NCBI GenBank assembly: GCA_019634195.1
Contig: JAHQVV010000185.1
Span: 1-42,666, forward strand
Direction of reading: 5' to 3'
Origin: Phycisphaeraceae bacterium
GTDB taxonomy: Bacteria; Planctomycetota; Phycisphaerae; Phycisphaerales; Phycisphaeraceae
DNA length: 42,666 nucleotides
Both the position numbers and the translations under genes were made by a program. Below the pieces are notes generated by a model that was given only the letters and a program-made list of their open reading frames with translations, was not told the origin of the DNA and made no database searches. Below are positions 30,758 through 39,242 of this stretch, piece after piece; the first letter of the stretch is position 1, and every line of letters begins with the position of its first letter.

Positions 30758-32294
30758 ATTCTTCGTCCACAGCGAGGTCGCGTAGGTCCTTGCTGGTCGT
30801 GTAGCGGATGCCGTTGTCGGTCACGATCTCCTCGGTAGAGCCGATCAACTCGCTGCGTTTGAAGACGAGCTTTTCGCCGATGCGCTGGTCGAACTCGATC
30901 GTGACGAACTCGTCTTCGAGCTCGTTGATGACGGTCGCGAGGTGGCGGAGGTTCTTGATCTTGATGCCGTTGATTTTTCCCAGGACGCTGAGGTGGCTGC
31001 GGTCGTAGCTCTTGGCGATGCGGTGGTCGAACATGGGCGCAGCGACGACGATGAGTTCCTCGCCATCGAAACTGGGTTCTTCCGTTGCACGGGTTACCAG
31101 CGGGTTGCCTAAGAAGTTGAACACGGTGATGTACTGCGGCGGCAGCGAGCCAACGAGTTCGGTCGTGGCCTGGGTGAACACCAGCGGGCCGACGATGTAG
31201 TAGCGCGGGTGGTCGTTGTGCTTGGCCAGCGAAGGCAGGAGCGTCGGGGCATCGAGCCTGGCCTTCGCGTTGACCTTGATTGATTTGCCCTCGCGGTAAA
31301 CCGTCAGGGGCACGCCGCCTTCTTCATCGACCACCTGATGGACGAAGTAGGTAAACGCACCGCGCAGGTCGTCGCGGATCTTGCAGTTGCCGATGTTGTC
31401 GATGTCGTGCTCGCCGATGTGCGTGACGACGTCCCACGGCTTGAGCGGGGAATCGGTGTTTTCAAAGACGCGCGAGACGAGCATGCCCGTGACGTCGTCG
31501 TCCAGCTTGAGCATCTCGCGGAGCGCGTCGTTTTCAAGGGTCTGCATCGCGCCGAGCGTGACCTCGGGCCGGCCGTCGTAGCTGCCGTCCTCGGCATCAT
31601 TGAGAAAATCCTTGATCTCCTTGACCGGGATGAGGTAGCCGATGTTGTCGGCCTGCCGCATGCCGGAGAACACCAGGCCGACGACCTTGTCGTCGATGAG
31701 TGCCGGGCCGCCTGAGTTGCCTGGGTTGAGCGCGGCGTCGACCTGGACACGCAGGCCGATGAACCCGTGCTTGTAGCTGGCGACTTCGATGCGTGAGACG
31801 ATGCCTTTGGTGACGGAGAGGTCTTCGCCGCCCAGCGGGTATCCGTAGACGCTGACGTCGCCGCGGATGGCGGGCAGTTCCTCGGCAAACGCCAGCGCGG
31901 GCCGGTCCTCAAAGAAGCCCTGCTCTTTCTCGGGCAGCTCGATGAGCGCGAGATCGACACCCGGTGCGTACGCGACGACCTTCGCCTCGATGCGGTCGGC
32001 CGACTGGTAGGGCTGGACGTAGACCTGCGTGGCGTAGGCGACGACGTGTGCGTTGGTGAGGATCTTGTTGCCGGCGATGATCATGCCGGTGCCCGACCCC
32101 TCGCGCGGGGCTTGTTTGCGCCAGGGCTGGAAGACGCTGGGCAGCTTCGCGGTAGTGTGGATCTTGACGACCGAGTTGCGCAGGTCGGGCTTGGGCAGCA
32201 GCTGCGCGTGGATGCTTGGACTGACGAGGATCAGGCCGGCCAATGCAAGCAGTGCGAATAAGGGAGAACAGCGAGGGGTAATACGCAAGGTCAT
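30756..32294 (-). CDS. Trypsin-like serine protease (Deg family) with PDZ-like C-terminus, exported
   Basis: The product is 512 residues. The signal peptide is at about 1-30 (ending SIHAQ). The chymotrypsin-fold protease domain has its triad at His83 (LTNAHVV), Asp114 (GVDLALIEL) and Ser194 (NPGNSGGPAL). The oxyanion and substrate loop GYPLGG is also present. After about 230 come PDZ-like segments (GMLVSRVFENTDSPLKPWDVVTHIGEHDIDN and LSVLGKINGIKIKNLRHLATVI) with an unusual long spacer, a layout closer to plant Deg9/Deg2-type proteins than to E. coli DegP. The likely role is periplasmic protein quality control. It is a single gene preceding the zinc-ribbon gene's 3' end by 70 bases. Confidence 0.87.
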   Translation of the reverse strand: MTLRITPRCSPLFALLALAGLILVSPSIHAQLLPKPDLRNSVVKIHTTAKLPSVFQPWRKQAPREGSGTGMIIAGNKILTNAHVVAYATQVYVQPYQSADRIEAKVVAYAPGVDLALIELPEKEQGFFEDRPALAFAEELPAIRGDVSVYGYPLGGEDLSVTKGIVSRIEVASYKHGFIGLRVQVDAALNPGNSGGPALIDDKVVGLVFSGMRQADNIGYLIPVKEIKDFLNDAEDGSYDGRPEVTLGAMQTLENDALREMLKLDDDVTGMLVSRVFENTDSPLKPWDVVTHIGEHDIDNIGNCKIRDDLRGAFTYFVHQVVDEEGGVPLTVYREGKSIKVNAKARLDAPTLLPSLAKHNDHPRYYIVGPLVFTQATTELVGSLPPQYITVFNFLGNPLVTRATEEPSFDGEELIVVAAPMFDHRIAKSYDRSHLSVLGKINGIKIKNLRHLATVINELEDEFVTIEFDQRIGEKLVFKRSELIGSTEEIVTDNGIRYTTSKDLRDLAVDEE

Positions 32295-32364
32295 GCTCCA
32301 GCGGTGGGTGAACCCGGACGGAGCAAGTATAGCTGGGATGGTGGGTTGCCCGGTACGGCAGCGC

Positions 32365-32664
32365 CTAGTTCAGCTCTTCGTCAAACGAGTAGGCCACCAT
32401 CTTCTCGCCGGGGTCCTGCTCGGCGATCTCGGAGAGCTCGTCCAGTGCCGCGGCGGTTTTGTCCGCGTCCTTCGGCTGCTGGAGCTTGATGTTCCACTGC
32501 ACGTTGCCGCAGCTGCTGCAGGCGTGGGCGAGCAGCGGGCGGAGCTTCTTGTAGTTGCCGAAGATGTCCTTCTCGCCGGCGACGGGCGACCAGCCCACCG
32601 CGTTGTGGCCGGAGAATACTTTGATTGGTTGAAGCTCTTTCGAGCCGCAGGCACTGCATTTCAT
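32365..32664 (-). CDS. Small zinc-ribbon protein, hypothetical
   Basis: The product is 99 residues. It has two CxxC knuckles: CSACGSKEL (residues 3-6) and CSSCGNVQW (about 49-52). They form a single zinc ribbon, followed by an acidic helical tail. It is predicted cytoplasmic. There is no known function; such proteins often bind nucleic acid or other proteins. Confidence 0.7.
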   Translation of the reverse strand: MKCSACGSKELQPIKVFSGHNAVGWSPVAGEKDIFGNYKKLRPLLAHACSSCGNVQWNIKLQQPKDADKTAAALDELSEIAEQDPGEKMVAYSFDEELN

Positions 32665-32790
32665 ACTGGGACCCCATAGTTAGATAGGAAACGAACGGAC
32701 ACCAGGATAGACGCCCGCCGGGTCGTCTCGGTTGCAGTTTTACCGAAATAAATTGTTGTAAATCGTATAGATGACAGGCTTTGGGGGCTC

Positions 32791-33444
32791 TTAGCCGTTA
32801 TCCGATTGGAGTACAGCCAGGAGCTTGCGCGTCGCATCGCCCCGGTGGCTGATGGCGTTCTTGTCCGCCGGGGACAGCTCGGCGCTGGTGCAGCCCCGGG
32901 CTTCAAGCCAGAACAGCGGGTCGTAGCCAAAGCCGTTGGTACCGCATCCGGCGTAGGCGTGATGGATATCCTCGGCCTGATCCGGCGTGATGATCCGGCC
33001 CTCGAACGTGCCACGCACCTGGACCGGCTCACGCAGATCGTTGGGCCAGGCGACCGCGACGGCGCAGACAAACCGCGCGGTACGCTGATTGGCCGGCGTG
33101 TCGCCGAGCGCTTTCAAGAGCTTCTTGTTGTTCGCCGGGTCGACGACGTCGCGCCCGCCGGTGACGCCAGAGTAGCGTGCGCTGATCACGCCGGGGGCGC
33201 CGCCGATCGCATCAACCTCGAGCCCGCTGTCGTCGGCCATACAGGGCTTGCCCGATGCTTTGGCGTAGTAGCGTGCCTTGAGCAGCGCGTTGCCTTCGAA
33301 CGTGTCCCGGTCTTCGACCGGTTCGGGCACATCGACGCCCGCGTCCTTTAACGACGTCAATCCAAGGTCGGCCCCAGCCTCATTCACGACGGCCATGATC
33401 TCATCGATCTTGTGCGGGTTGGAGGTAGCGATGAGGAGTTTCAT
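32791..33444 (-). CDS. rdgB: Non-canonical purine NTP pyrophosphatase (RdgB/HAM1)
   Basis: The product is 217 residues from the ATG at 33444; the upstream extension of the frame crosses a palindrome and is not needed. LLIATSNPHKIDEI at the N-terminus, DTFEGNALLKARYYAKASGKPCMADDSGLEVDAIGGAPGVISARYSG, GFGYDPLF and SHRGDATRKLL are the family blocks, with the substrate and magnesium residues present. It hydrolyses (d)ITP and (d)XTP to monophosphates and so keeps deaminated purines out of nucleic acids. An insert (GRDVVDPANNKKLL) follows the SARYSG block, as in several homologues. Confidence 0.93.
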   Translation of the reverse strand: MKLLIATSNPHKIDEIMAVVNEAGADLGLTSLKDAGVDVPEPVEDRDTFEGNALLKARYYAKASGKPCMADDSGLEVDAIGGAPGVISARYSGVTGGRDVVDPANNKKLLKALGDTPANQRTARFVCAVAVAWPNDLREPVQVRGTFEGRIITPDQAEDIHHAYAGCGTNGFGYDPLFWLEARGCTSAELSPADKNAISHRGDATRKLLAVLQSDNG

Positions 33445-33464
33445 TCTTTGTAAGCCTTTGCAAC

Positions 33465-33562
33465 TTTCCACAGAGGGCACGGAGGCCACAGAGTAATGGA
33501 TTTGGTTTTGATCCCCTATGCCTTGCTCTGTGGCCTCCGTGCCTCTGTGTCCTCTGTGGAAA
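33465..33562. repeat. Palindromic repeat (CCACAGAGG type), copy 2
   Basis: The left arm 33465-33493 is the reverse complement of 33526-33562, except for an eight-base insertion (TCTGTGTC) in the right arm. The left arm begins 20 bases upstream of the rdgB start. The insertion looks like a slippage duplication of the CTCTGTG motif. It is related to the element at 11523-11602. Confidence 0.8.
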
Positions 33563-33576
33563 AGCTCTGAACCGCA

Positions 33577-33837
33577 TCAAGCGACGGCCCGCTGCAGCGC
33601 GAAAGTCCCCGTGATCACAGGCGACAGCGCCGCGACCGAATAGACCGTGTAGACGTGCGTCCCGCCGTTCCAGAACCAGAAGCAGGCGAGGAAGACGCCC
33701 AGTAGCGCGACGCCCATGCCCAGGAAGTACGCCAGTTCGCTCTTGGGCGCCTTGAGTGACGCCCCCACCGCTGCTGCGCCTAACAGGCACGCGGGCAGGA
33801 TCGTCATCAGCGTCAGCATGGGGAGTTGCGCGGTCAT
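33577..33837 (-). CDS. Small three-helix membrane protein, hypothetical
   Basis: The product is 86 residues with three hydrophobic segments (about 5-27, 35-56 and 62-80) and the charged turn KAPKSEL between the first two. The ATG at 33837 is seven bases after the stop of the branching-enzyme gene, so it is probably in the same transcript. The function is unknown. Confidence 0.62.
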   Translation of the reverse strand: MTAQLPMLTLMTILPACLLGAAAVGASLKAPKSELAYFLGMGVALLGVFLACFWFWNGGTHVYTVYSVAALSPVITGTFALQRAVA

Positions 33838-33843
33838 GGCAGG

Positions 33844-35574
33844 CTACATATTCCACCATTCCAGGTCGATCTCCGGGAAGATCACATCGTGGATGTCGGC
33901 GTCGGCGATCTCGTGCTTCTCGACCTCCGTCAGCCCGCCGAGGTACGCCGAGTCGGCTTGGACTTTTTCGGCGATGTCCATGATGGTTTCGAAGCGGGTC
34001 ACGTTCTGCATGAACCGCTTGATGCCGTAGTCCACCGCCTGGCCGCGCCGGATCACGAACGGCCAATCGCTCGCCTGCATCAGCAGCAGTTGTCGGCCGG
34101 CCTTCTCAAGCAGCTCCCTGAGCTTCTCGCTGCCCTTCTCACGCCAAGGCATCTCGTTCAGCGAGCGGCCGAAGTTCGTTTCGCAGCGGTAGAGGATGTC
34201 CCACATCCAGTTGACCTGGTCGTTGGTCCAGACGCGGTGGTCGCCCTCCTCGCCCCACGAGCCCTCGGGCATGGACACGACCTTGTCGGTGAACGTCGAA
34301 TCGAGGTATTCGCTGGTCGTGACGACGTCGATCTCGGGGATCGCGTTGAGCGAGAGCATAACGTCGCGGAGGAACTGCGGGCCTTCGAACCACCAGTGGC
34401 CGTACAACTCGGCGTCGAAGGTGCAGACGACGACGCCCTTCTTGCCGGTCTGTTCCTTGTAGGCGTACAGCCGCTGCTTGATCATGTCGCAGAAGTGGCT
34501 GGCGTGCTGGTGGAGCTTGGCCTCGGTGTCTTGGGGGTAGTACAGGTGCTTGTCGCCGAGGTCGACCTTGTTGCCGGTGATCTTCCAGTAGCGGAGGCCG
34601 CGCTTCGGGCCCCATGCTTTGTGGAACTCGAGGTACTCGCCCGACGCCGGGTAGCCGAAGTCGCCGGACCACACCTGCTCGCAGGCGACCTGGTCGCGCG
34701 CGAACGCGATCGCCCGGCCCAGCCCGGTGCCATCACTATTCACCCAGTGCGCCTCGTTGACCGACCGCCAGCCGCGGTTGGCGTATTTCTCCGCGTCTTC
34801 CCAGCCGACCTTGTGCCACTCGTCGTTGTCGAAGACGTACTCGCTCTTGCAGCCTTCGATGAGGTGGTTCTCGACGAAGAAGTGCGTGATGCCCTCGTCG
34901 GCGACGAGGTGCTCGATGCCGACGCGGTAGTCCTTGTGCCCCCAATTGATCGGCGGGGTCCATGGCCCGCCGGGCCGATACGCACACTCGGGCAGCCACA
35001 TCCCCGTCGGCTTAAAGCCAAGGATACGCTCGCTGCTCGCGACACCCGCGCGGATCTGCGCGCGGATCGAGGCGTCTTCAAAGAGCAGCGGCATGTAGCC
35101 GTGCGTCGCGTTGGAGGTGATCAACTCGACGTAGCCCTTGCCGCCTTCTTTCTGATTGCTGCGGTCGGCGAAGGCCTTGGGGATGTCGCGGTCGATGTCC
35201 TGGAACTGCGCGAGCAGGCCGGTGTAGAACGTCTCCCACCGCTGGGCCAGGTACAGCAGGTGGCCGTTGTCCATCGCTTTGAACTCGGCCTGGTCCTCGC
35301 GGGCCTTCTCCGCGCGGTCGTTGAGGTAGTGCTCAAAGCCCTTCTTGAAGTGCTCGTGGCTGAGCTGCTCGAGGAGGACGGGGGTGAGCCCCATGGTGAT
35401 CTTGGGGTTGCCGTTGAGAAACGCGCACTCGTCGAGCATCGCGAGGATGGGCAGGTAGGTCTCCGCCGCGGCCTCGTAGAGCCAGTCCTCGCCGTGCGGC
35501 CAGGTGCCGTGGCGCAGGACGTACGGGAGGTGGCCGTGCAGGACGAGGCAGAAGCTGCCGATGGATTCGCTCAT
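33844..35574 (-). CDS. GH57 1,4-alpha-glucan branching enzyme
   Basis: The product is 576 residues. The GH57 motifs are present in order: HGHLPYVLRHG (13-23), WLPECAYRPGG with the nucleophile Glu196, FDAELYGHWWFEGPQFL with the acid/base Asp387, and the DUF1957 C-terminal helical region. The length fits the branching subgroup (about 530-570) rather than the GH57 amylases. It forms alpha-1,6 branches in glycogen in the cytoplasm. No other glycogen gene is nearby. The long open frame on the opposite strand across this gene is a codon-bias shadow. Confidence 0.9.
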   Translation of the reverse strand: MSESIGSFCLVLHGHLPYVLRHGTWPHGEDWLYEAAAETYLPILAMLDECAFLNGNPKITMGLTPVLLEQLSHEHFKKGFEHYLNDRAEKAREDQAEFKAMDNGHLLYLAQRWETFYTGLLAQFQDIDRDIPKAFADRSNQKEGGKGYVELITSNATHGYMPLLFEDASIRAQIRAGVASSERILGFKPTGMWLPECAYRPGGPWTPPINWGHKDYRVGIEHLVADEGITHFFVENHLIEGCKSEYVFDNDEWHKVGWEDAEKYANRGWRSVNEAHWVNSDGTGLGRAIAFARDQVACEQVWSGDFGYPASGEYLEFHKAWGPKRGLRYWKITGNKVDLGDKHLYYPQDTEAKLHQHASHFCDMIKQRLYAYKEQTGKKGVVVCTFDAELYGHWWFEGPQFLRDVMLSLNAIPEIDVVTTSEYLDSTFTDKVVSMPEGSWGEEGDHRVWTNDQVNWMWDILYRCETNFGRSLNEMPWREKGSEKLRELLEKAGRQLLLMQASDWPFVIRRGQAVDYGIKRFMQNVTRFETIMDIAEKVQADSAYLGGLTEVEKHEIADADIHDVIFPEIDLEWWNM

Positions 35575-35579
35575 AGCGT

Positions 35580-36229
35580 CATGGTACCAGCCGGCCCGTC
35601 ACCGATGGCCCCACCGACCCGCCTGCCCCGCAACGACAACCGCCAAGCCCTGCGATGTGACACAGAGCGTGTAGGTCACGTCCCTTCGATGCCAGGCCCT
35701 GCCCCCCCCCGCGCACAACCGGCACGCCGCAGCGAACGCGCCCCTTCAAGCCGGGTCGCCTTTGGCCGCCCCGCCGAACACCCCGCCCCATCACTCAAGC
35801 CCCAACCCCAGCTCCCGCGCGCACAAAACGCCCGGCAGCCCCTCCCCGCAACGCTTACAACACAACGCACAGCCGCTCCCAAACCCCCGCCGACCGCACC
35901 CGTGCACCGCGTGTGTCAGCGACCCCCCGCCCCCGCCCTGCGCTGCGGCAGCCGCCCCAGCACGCCCGCCACCAAGCCCCCGACATAAACCGCCACCCCA
36001 CCAACACCGCCGGTCCCACGATCAACACCACCCGCGTCAGAAAGATGCGGCGGTGAGGAGGGTTCGGTCATAAAACGAACGATGACCACGAACCCTACCA
36101 CCACGCAGAAAGCCCGAGGGGTGCCGGCCAAAACGTATCGCACGCCGCCGCTGGCTGGACGATAAACTCTGGCCAAAACTGCCCCGGCAGCGTTGCTGGG
36201 GCATCCAAACAAGAACTGCCAGATTGAGC
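35580..36229. other. C-rich region without a convincing gene; possible decayed membrane gene
   Basis: About 650 bases have marked C on + / G on - strand bias and a C9 run at 35702-35710. On the minus strand an ATG at 36071 starts MTEPSSPPH. Hydrophobic stretches continue only if the frame is changed twice: RRIFLTRVVLIVGPAVLVG in one frame, then GVAVYVGGLVAGVLG back in the first. This could be a decayed gene for a two-helix membrane protein or indel errors in homopolymers. No intact CDS, RNA gene or clear promoter is seen. Confidence 0.3.
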
Positions 36230-37669
36230 ATGATGAGACCCGAGATCAAACACATACTCGCACTCACGCTTCCGACAACAACCGCCCGCTCGTTGGCCGC
36301 CGCTGAGGTAGCGGTGCATCCAGACGCAGCCCGCCGAAAAAAGGTGGCCCCCACCTTCTTCTTTCTCCCTTTTTTCCTGCTCCTGCTCTCACTCGCGGGC
36401 TGCGGTGTGGCGCATCAACGATCCGGCCATGCGCATTCCCACGACAACACCCAGGCGTGTGACGCGATTACGCCGCCGCACGCCCACGATGGGGCCCGGA
36501 CCGGCCGGGAATCGGTCGTGCCTTTGCCGAAGGCCGTCGGGCCCCTAACCCGTGAAAAAGCGGCTTATTGGCAGGGCGTGATGATGACTCACTACCGCGA
36601 GAGCAACACCGCCAAGCAGCTTGAGGCCATGCTTGACGCGAACGAGATCGTCCGCGATGGCGACCGTATGCCCATCGACATCCAGCTCCGCTGGGACGAA
36701 GGCACCCCCAAGCCAGATGCCGGCTACCCCGCCTACATCTCTATGCACGGCGGTGGCGCGTTCCCCGCTGAGCGAAACGACAGGCAGTGGGCCATCCATC
36801 AAAAACGCTACCCGGCCTTACGCGGGCTGTACATCTGCCCACGCGCGGCCCGTAACACCTGGGACCAATGGCATGAACAACACATGTGCGGCTTGATCGA
36901 TACCCTCGTCCGTGCCCTGCTCCTGCGCGACGACATCGACCCCGACCGCATCTACCTGACGGGCTTCTGCTCCGGGGGCAACGGCGTGTATCAACTCGGG
37001 CCCATCCTCGCCGATCGCTGGGCCGCCGTCTCTGCGACCAAGGGCATTCCAGAAGGCCCGCCGCTGGAGAACCTCCGTAACTGCCCGATCGATATCCAGT
37101 GGGCCGAAGACGACCCCGACACGATCGACCGCCCAGGCATGAACCGCGCAACGGTCAACGAACTCTACGACCTGCACAACGCCGACCGCGGCGGCTACAC
37201 CTTCCGCGAACTGGAACACTGGAAACAAGGCAAGTCCGTTAACGACCAATCCACCATCAAATGGCTCGCCCGCCACACCCGCGACCCCTACCCCCACCGT
37301 ATCGTCTGGGTGCAGAACAGCAACACCCGCGAATCCTCCAACCCCCTGCGCCACACCTTCTACTACCTCGCCATCAGCCCCGACGAAACTTGGGACGGCA
37401 CCGGCCCTGACCGTATCACCGCCGACCTCGACGCCGCCAACAACGCCATCCACCTGACAGCGGCAGGTTACGACAAAGTCATGCTCCGTCTCAACGACGC
37501 CATGCTCGATTTAGACGCTGACATCACTGTCACCCTCAATGGCCAGACCGTCCACGATGGCCCCGTCGAGCGCCGCCTCGAAACGATGACAAAAACCCTC
37601 CAAGAACGCGGCGACGCCCGCTACATCTTTTCGGTGGAGTTCGTGCTGCCGGTGCCAGCCAGGCCCTAG
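36230..37669 (+). CDS. Exported esterase-like alpha/beta hydrolase (lipoprotein)
   Basis: The product is 479 residues from the ATG at 36230. The hydrophobic stretch 43-57 ends in a lipobox LAGC (Cys58); the true start may be later (GTG at 36344 would give a standard-length signal). The hydrolase core shows HGGG (173-176, oxyanion), IDPDRIYLTGFCSGGNGVYQL (237-255) and a conserved WAEDDPDTID region. In place of GxSxG the nucleophile elbow reads Gly-Phe-Cys247-Ser-Gly. By alignment with GLSMGGNG-type esterases, Cys occupies the nucleophile position, as in dienelactone hydrolase. Substrate unknown. A C-terminal beta domain (about 395-475) may be carbohydrate- or protein-binding. Confidence 0.75.
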   Translation: MMRPEIKHILALTLPTTTARSLAAAEVAVHPDAARRKKVAPTFFFLPFFLLLLSLAGCGVAHQRSGHAHSHDNTQACDAITPPHAHDGARTGRESVVPLPKAVGPLTREKAAYWQGVMMTHYRESNTAKQLEAMLDANEIVRDGDRMPIDIQLRWDEGTPKPDAGYPAYISMHGGGAFPAERNDRQWAIHQKRYPALRGLYICPRAARNTWDQWHEQHMCGLIDTLVRALLLRDDIDPDRIYLTGFCSGGNGVYQLGPILADRWAAVSATKGIPEGPPLENLRNCPIDIQWAEDDPDTIDRPGMNRATVNELYDLHNADRGGYTFRELEHWKQGKSVNDQSTIKWLARHTRDPYPHRIVWVQNSNTRESSNPLRHTFYYLAISPDETWDGTGPDRITADLDAANNAIHLTAAGYDKVMLRLNDAMLDLDADITVTLNGQTVHDGPVERRLETMTKTLQERGDARYIFSVEFVLPVPARP

Positions 37670-37813
37670 AAAGAAACGAGGGGGCAGGTCGCCGCGAACG
37701 ATCCGACGCACGTAACGGCCTGTCTATTAAGCGGCGCACTCTGGCCCAAGCGGCCTTCGAGGGATGGGCGGCGAACAACGCCCAATTCGATGGGTATCAC
37801 ACAACCCCTGCCT

Positions 37814-38345
37814 TCAAGGCCAAACATACTCCAGCTCCACGAACACCGGCGCATGGTCGGACGCCACCGGCTCGTCGAGGACTTGAGCATCGATCACGCG
37901 CCAGAGGCTGGCCGGTTGGACGAAGACGTAGTCGATGTGCATCATTGGCTCGGCCGCTGAGTACGTCGGCTTGGCGTTCCCGAGGGCTGTGGCGGTATCG
38001 ACCCAGTTCGCGTCGATCATCGCCTTGTACGGGACCGAGTCGGGCGTGAAGTTGAAGTCGCCGGCGAGGATGTAGAACTGCCTGGGACTCGATAAGAGAT
38101 GCTCATTCACCTGATGAACCTGAGCGAGCCGCGTCTCGGCGGATTGATGGCAAAGGTGGGTGCCGCCGAACGGCACGCTAGGTTTGCCTTCACCCCACGG
38201 CTTGAACTCACCGATGGCAAGCGCGCGTGGCTCTTGGCCCGGTTGGGCGGGCAATGGGATCGTCTCCGCATCGGCGATGTCGTTTTCTACTTTGGTCAGG
38301 ATCGCGTTGCCGTACCCGCTGCCTTGGAACGGCATCGCCAGGCTC
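37814..38345 (-). pseudogene. 5'-truncated endonuclease/exonuclease/phosphatase (EEP) family gene
   Basis: From the ATG at 38335 the product is 173 residues. In-frame homology starts a few codons before it (SLAMPFQGSGYGNAILT). It retains the C-terminal EEP motifs: GTHLCH, GDFNFTPDS, HIDYVFV and SDHAPVFVELE. It lacks the first ~70-80 residues of the fold, which carry the catalytic Asn and the metal-binding Glu. The break coincides with the stop of the ankyrin gene (38344-38346), as if a recombination had placed that gene over the missing part. It is unlikely to be an active nuclease or phosphatase. Confidence 0.65.
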
Positions 38346-39168
38346 AGCGGTGACCCACCCGGGCAGGTAGTCGGAGGTTGGATCGCAGCGCCTTGGTTGC
38401 GTCGATGATCTCTTGGGCCGTGTAGCCGCGGTTGTCAGGCACATCCAGCGGGGCTCCGGCATCGATCAGCAATTGCGCCATCTTGACATCTCTCCCACTT
38501 AGGGCGAGGTGTAACGGTGTCTGATCTTTGCGGTTTTGAACACCCAGATCGGCACCCGCTTCAATCAGCTTTTCCGCACAAACCCTGGAACGTACATACT
38601 TGAAGTGCGCCGCGCTGGTGATCAGTTCATGCAGTGCAGAATTCCCGTTGTGATCAACAGGGTTCAACTCGATGCCGTTGCGGATCAGCGCGTCTGCGAC
38701 ATCCCGGTACTCCGCCTCGGTAAAGCGGTCGGTCCCGCGGGTATCAATCGTGAACCAAGGCGATCGCTCTGCTCCTGCGGCATTCGGGTCTAGCTCGCGG
38801 TCAAGCAGTTCAACCACAAGGTCGGCCGGGTACTCCCCTTTGACCAGACAGAACGTACGCAGCGCTTCGTCTTGAGCGGCGCGATCCATCGCACCCGGAT
38901 CGGCGCCCCGGCTGAGAAGATCGCGAACGATCTCTTCATTGGTGTAATACGGGTAGCTCCGATCTGCGCGGATCGCGGCCTGCAAGGGGGTCATCCCGTT
39001 GCTGTTCGCTTGATCGAGGTCTAGCTCCCCAGAACTCAATAGCACTGGTACCCGCTCGGGGTAATGTGCGATCGCGGCAGTCAGGGCATCTGCATTATGG
39101 CTACTTTGGGATTGGCAGCCCAACACGATCGGTAACAAGGCGGAAACGGCTAAGAAACGTAGTACCAT
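38344..39168 (-). CDS. Ankyrin-repeat lipoprotein
   Basis: The product is 274 residues from the ATG at 39168. The signal VLRFLAVSALLPIVLGCQ has a lipobox ending at Cys18, so it is predicted to be lipid-anchored. Ankyrin units are visible at about 53-88 (NSNGMTPLQAAIRAD), 120-155, 165-205 (DHNGNSALHELIT) and 210-260 (NRKDQTPLHLALSGRDVKMAQLLIDAGAPLDVPDNRGYTAQEII). Ankyrin repeats bind proteins; no target is known. Its end abuts the truncated EEP gene. Base composition is somewhat less GC-biased than murC next door. Confidence 0.82.
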   Translation of the reverse strand: MVLRFLAVSALLPIVLGCQSQSSHNADALTAAIAHYPERVPVLLSSGELDLDQANSNGMTPLQAAIRADRSYPYYTNEEIVRDLLSRGADPGAMDRAAQDEALRTFCLVKGEYPADLVVELLDRELDPNAAGAERSPWFTIDTRGTDRFTEAEYRDVADALIRNGIELNPVDHNGNSALHELITSAAHFKYVRSRVCAEKLIEAGADLGVQNRKDQTPLHLALSGRDVKMAQLLIDAGAPLDVPDNRGYTAQEIIDATKALRSNLRLPARVGHR

Positions 39169-39242
39169 GAGATTGGCCCTCGGAGTAATGGCATAGGAAA
39201 TAGGATTATACGCGCTGTCCACTCATTGCCGATATCTTTCTC

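Noticed and set aside
33826-35988. 720-codon open frame on the + strand
   Set aside because: It runs antisense to the GH57 branching enzyme, whose motifs and catalytic residues are all present on the minus strand. The frame is open only because of strong GC3 codon bias.
37666-37890. Minus-strand ORF between the esterase and EEP genes
   Set aside because: It lies mainly antisense or out of frame to the EEP remnant, with no motif and no ribosome site.
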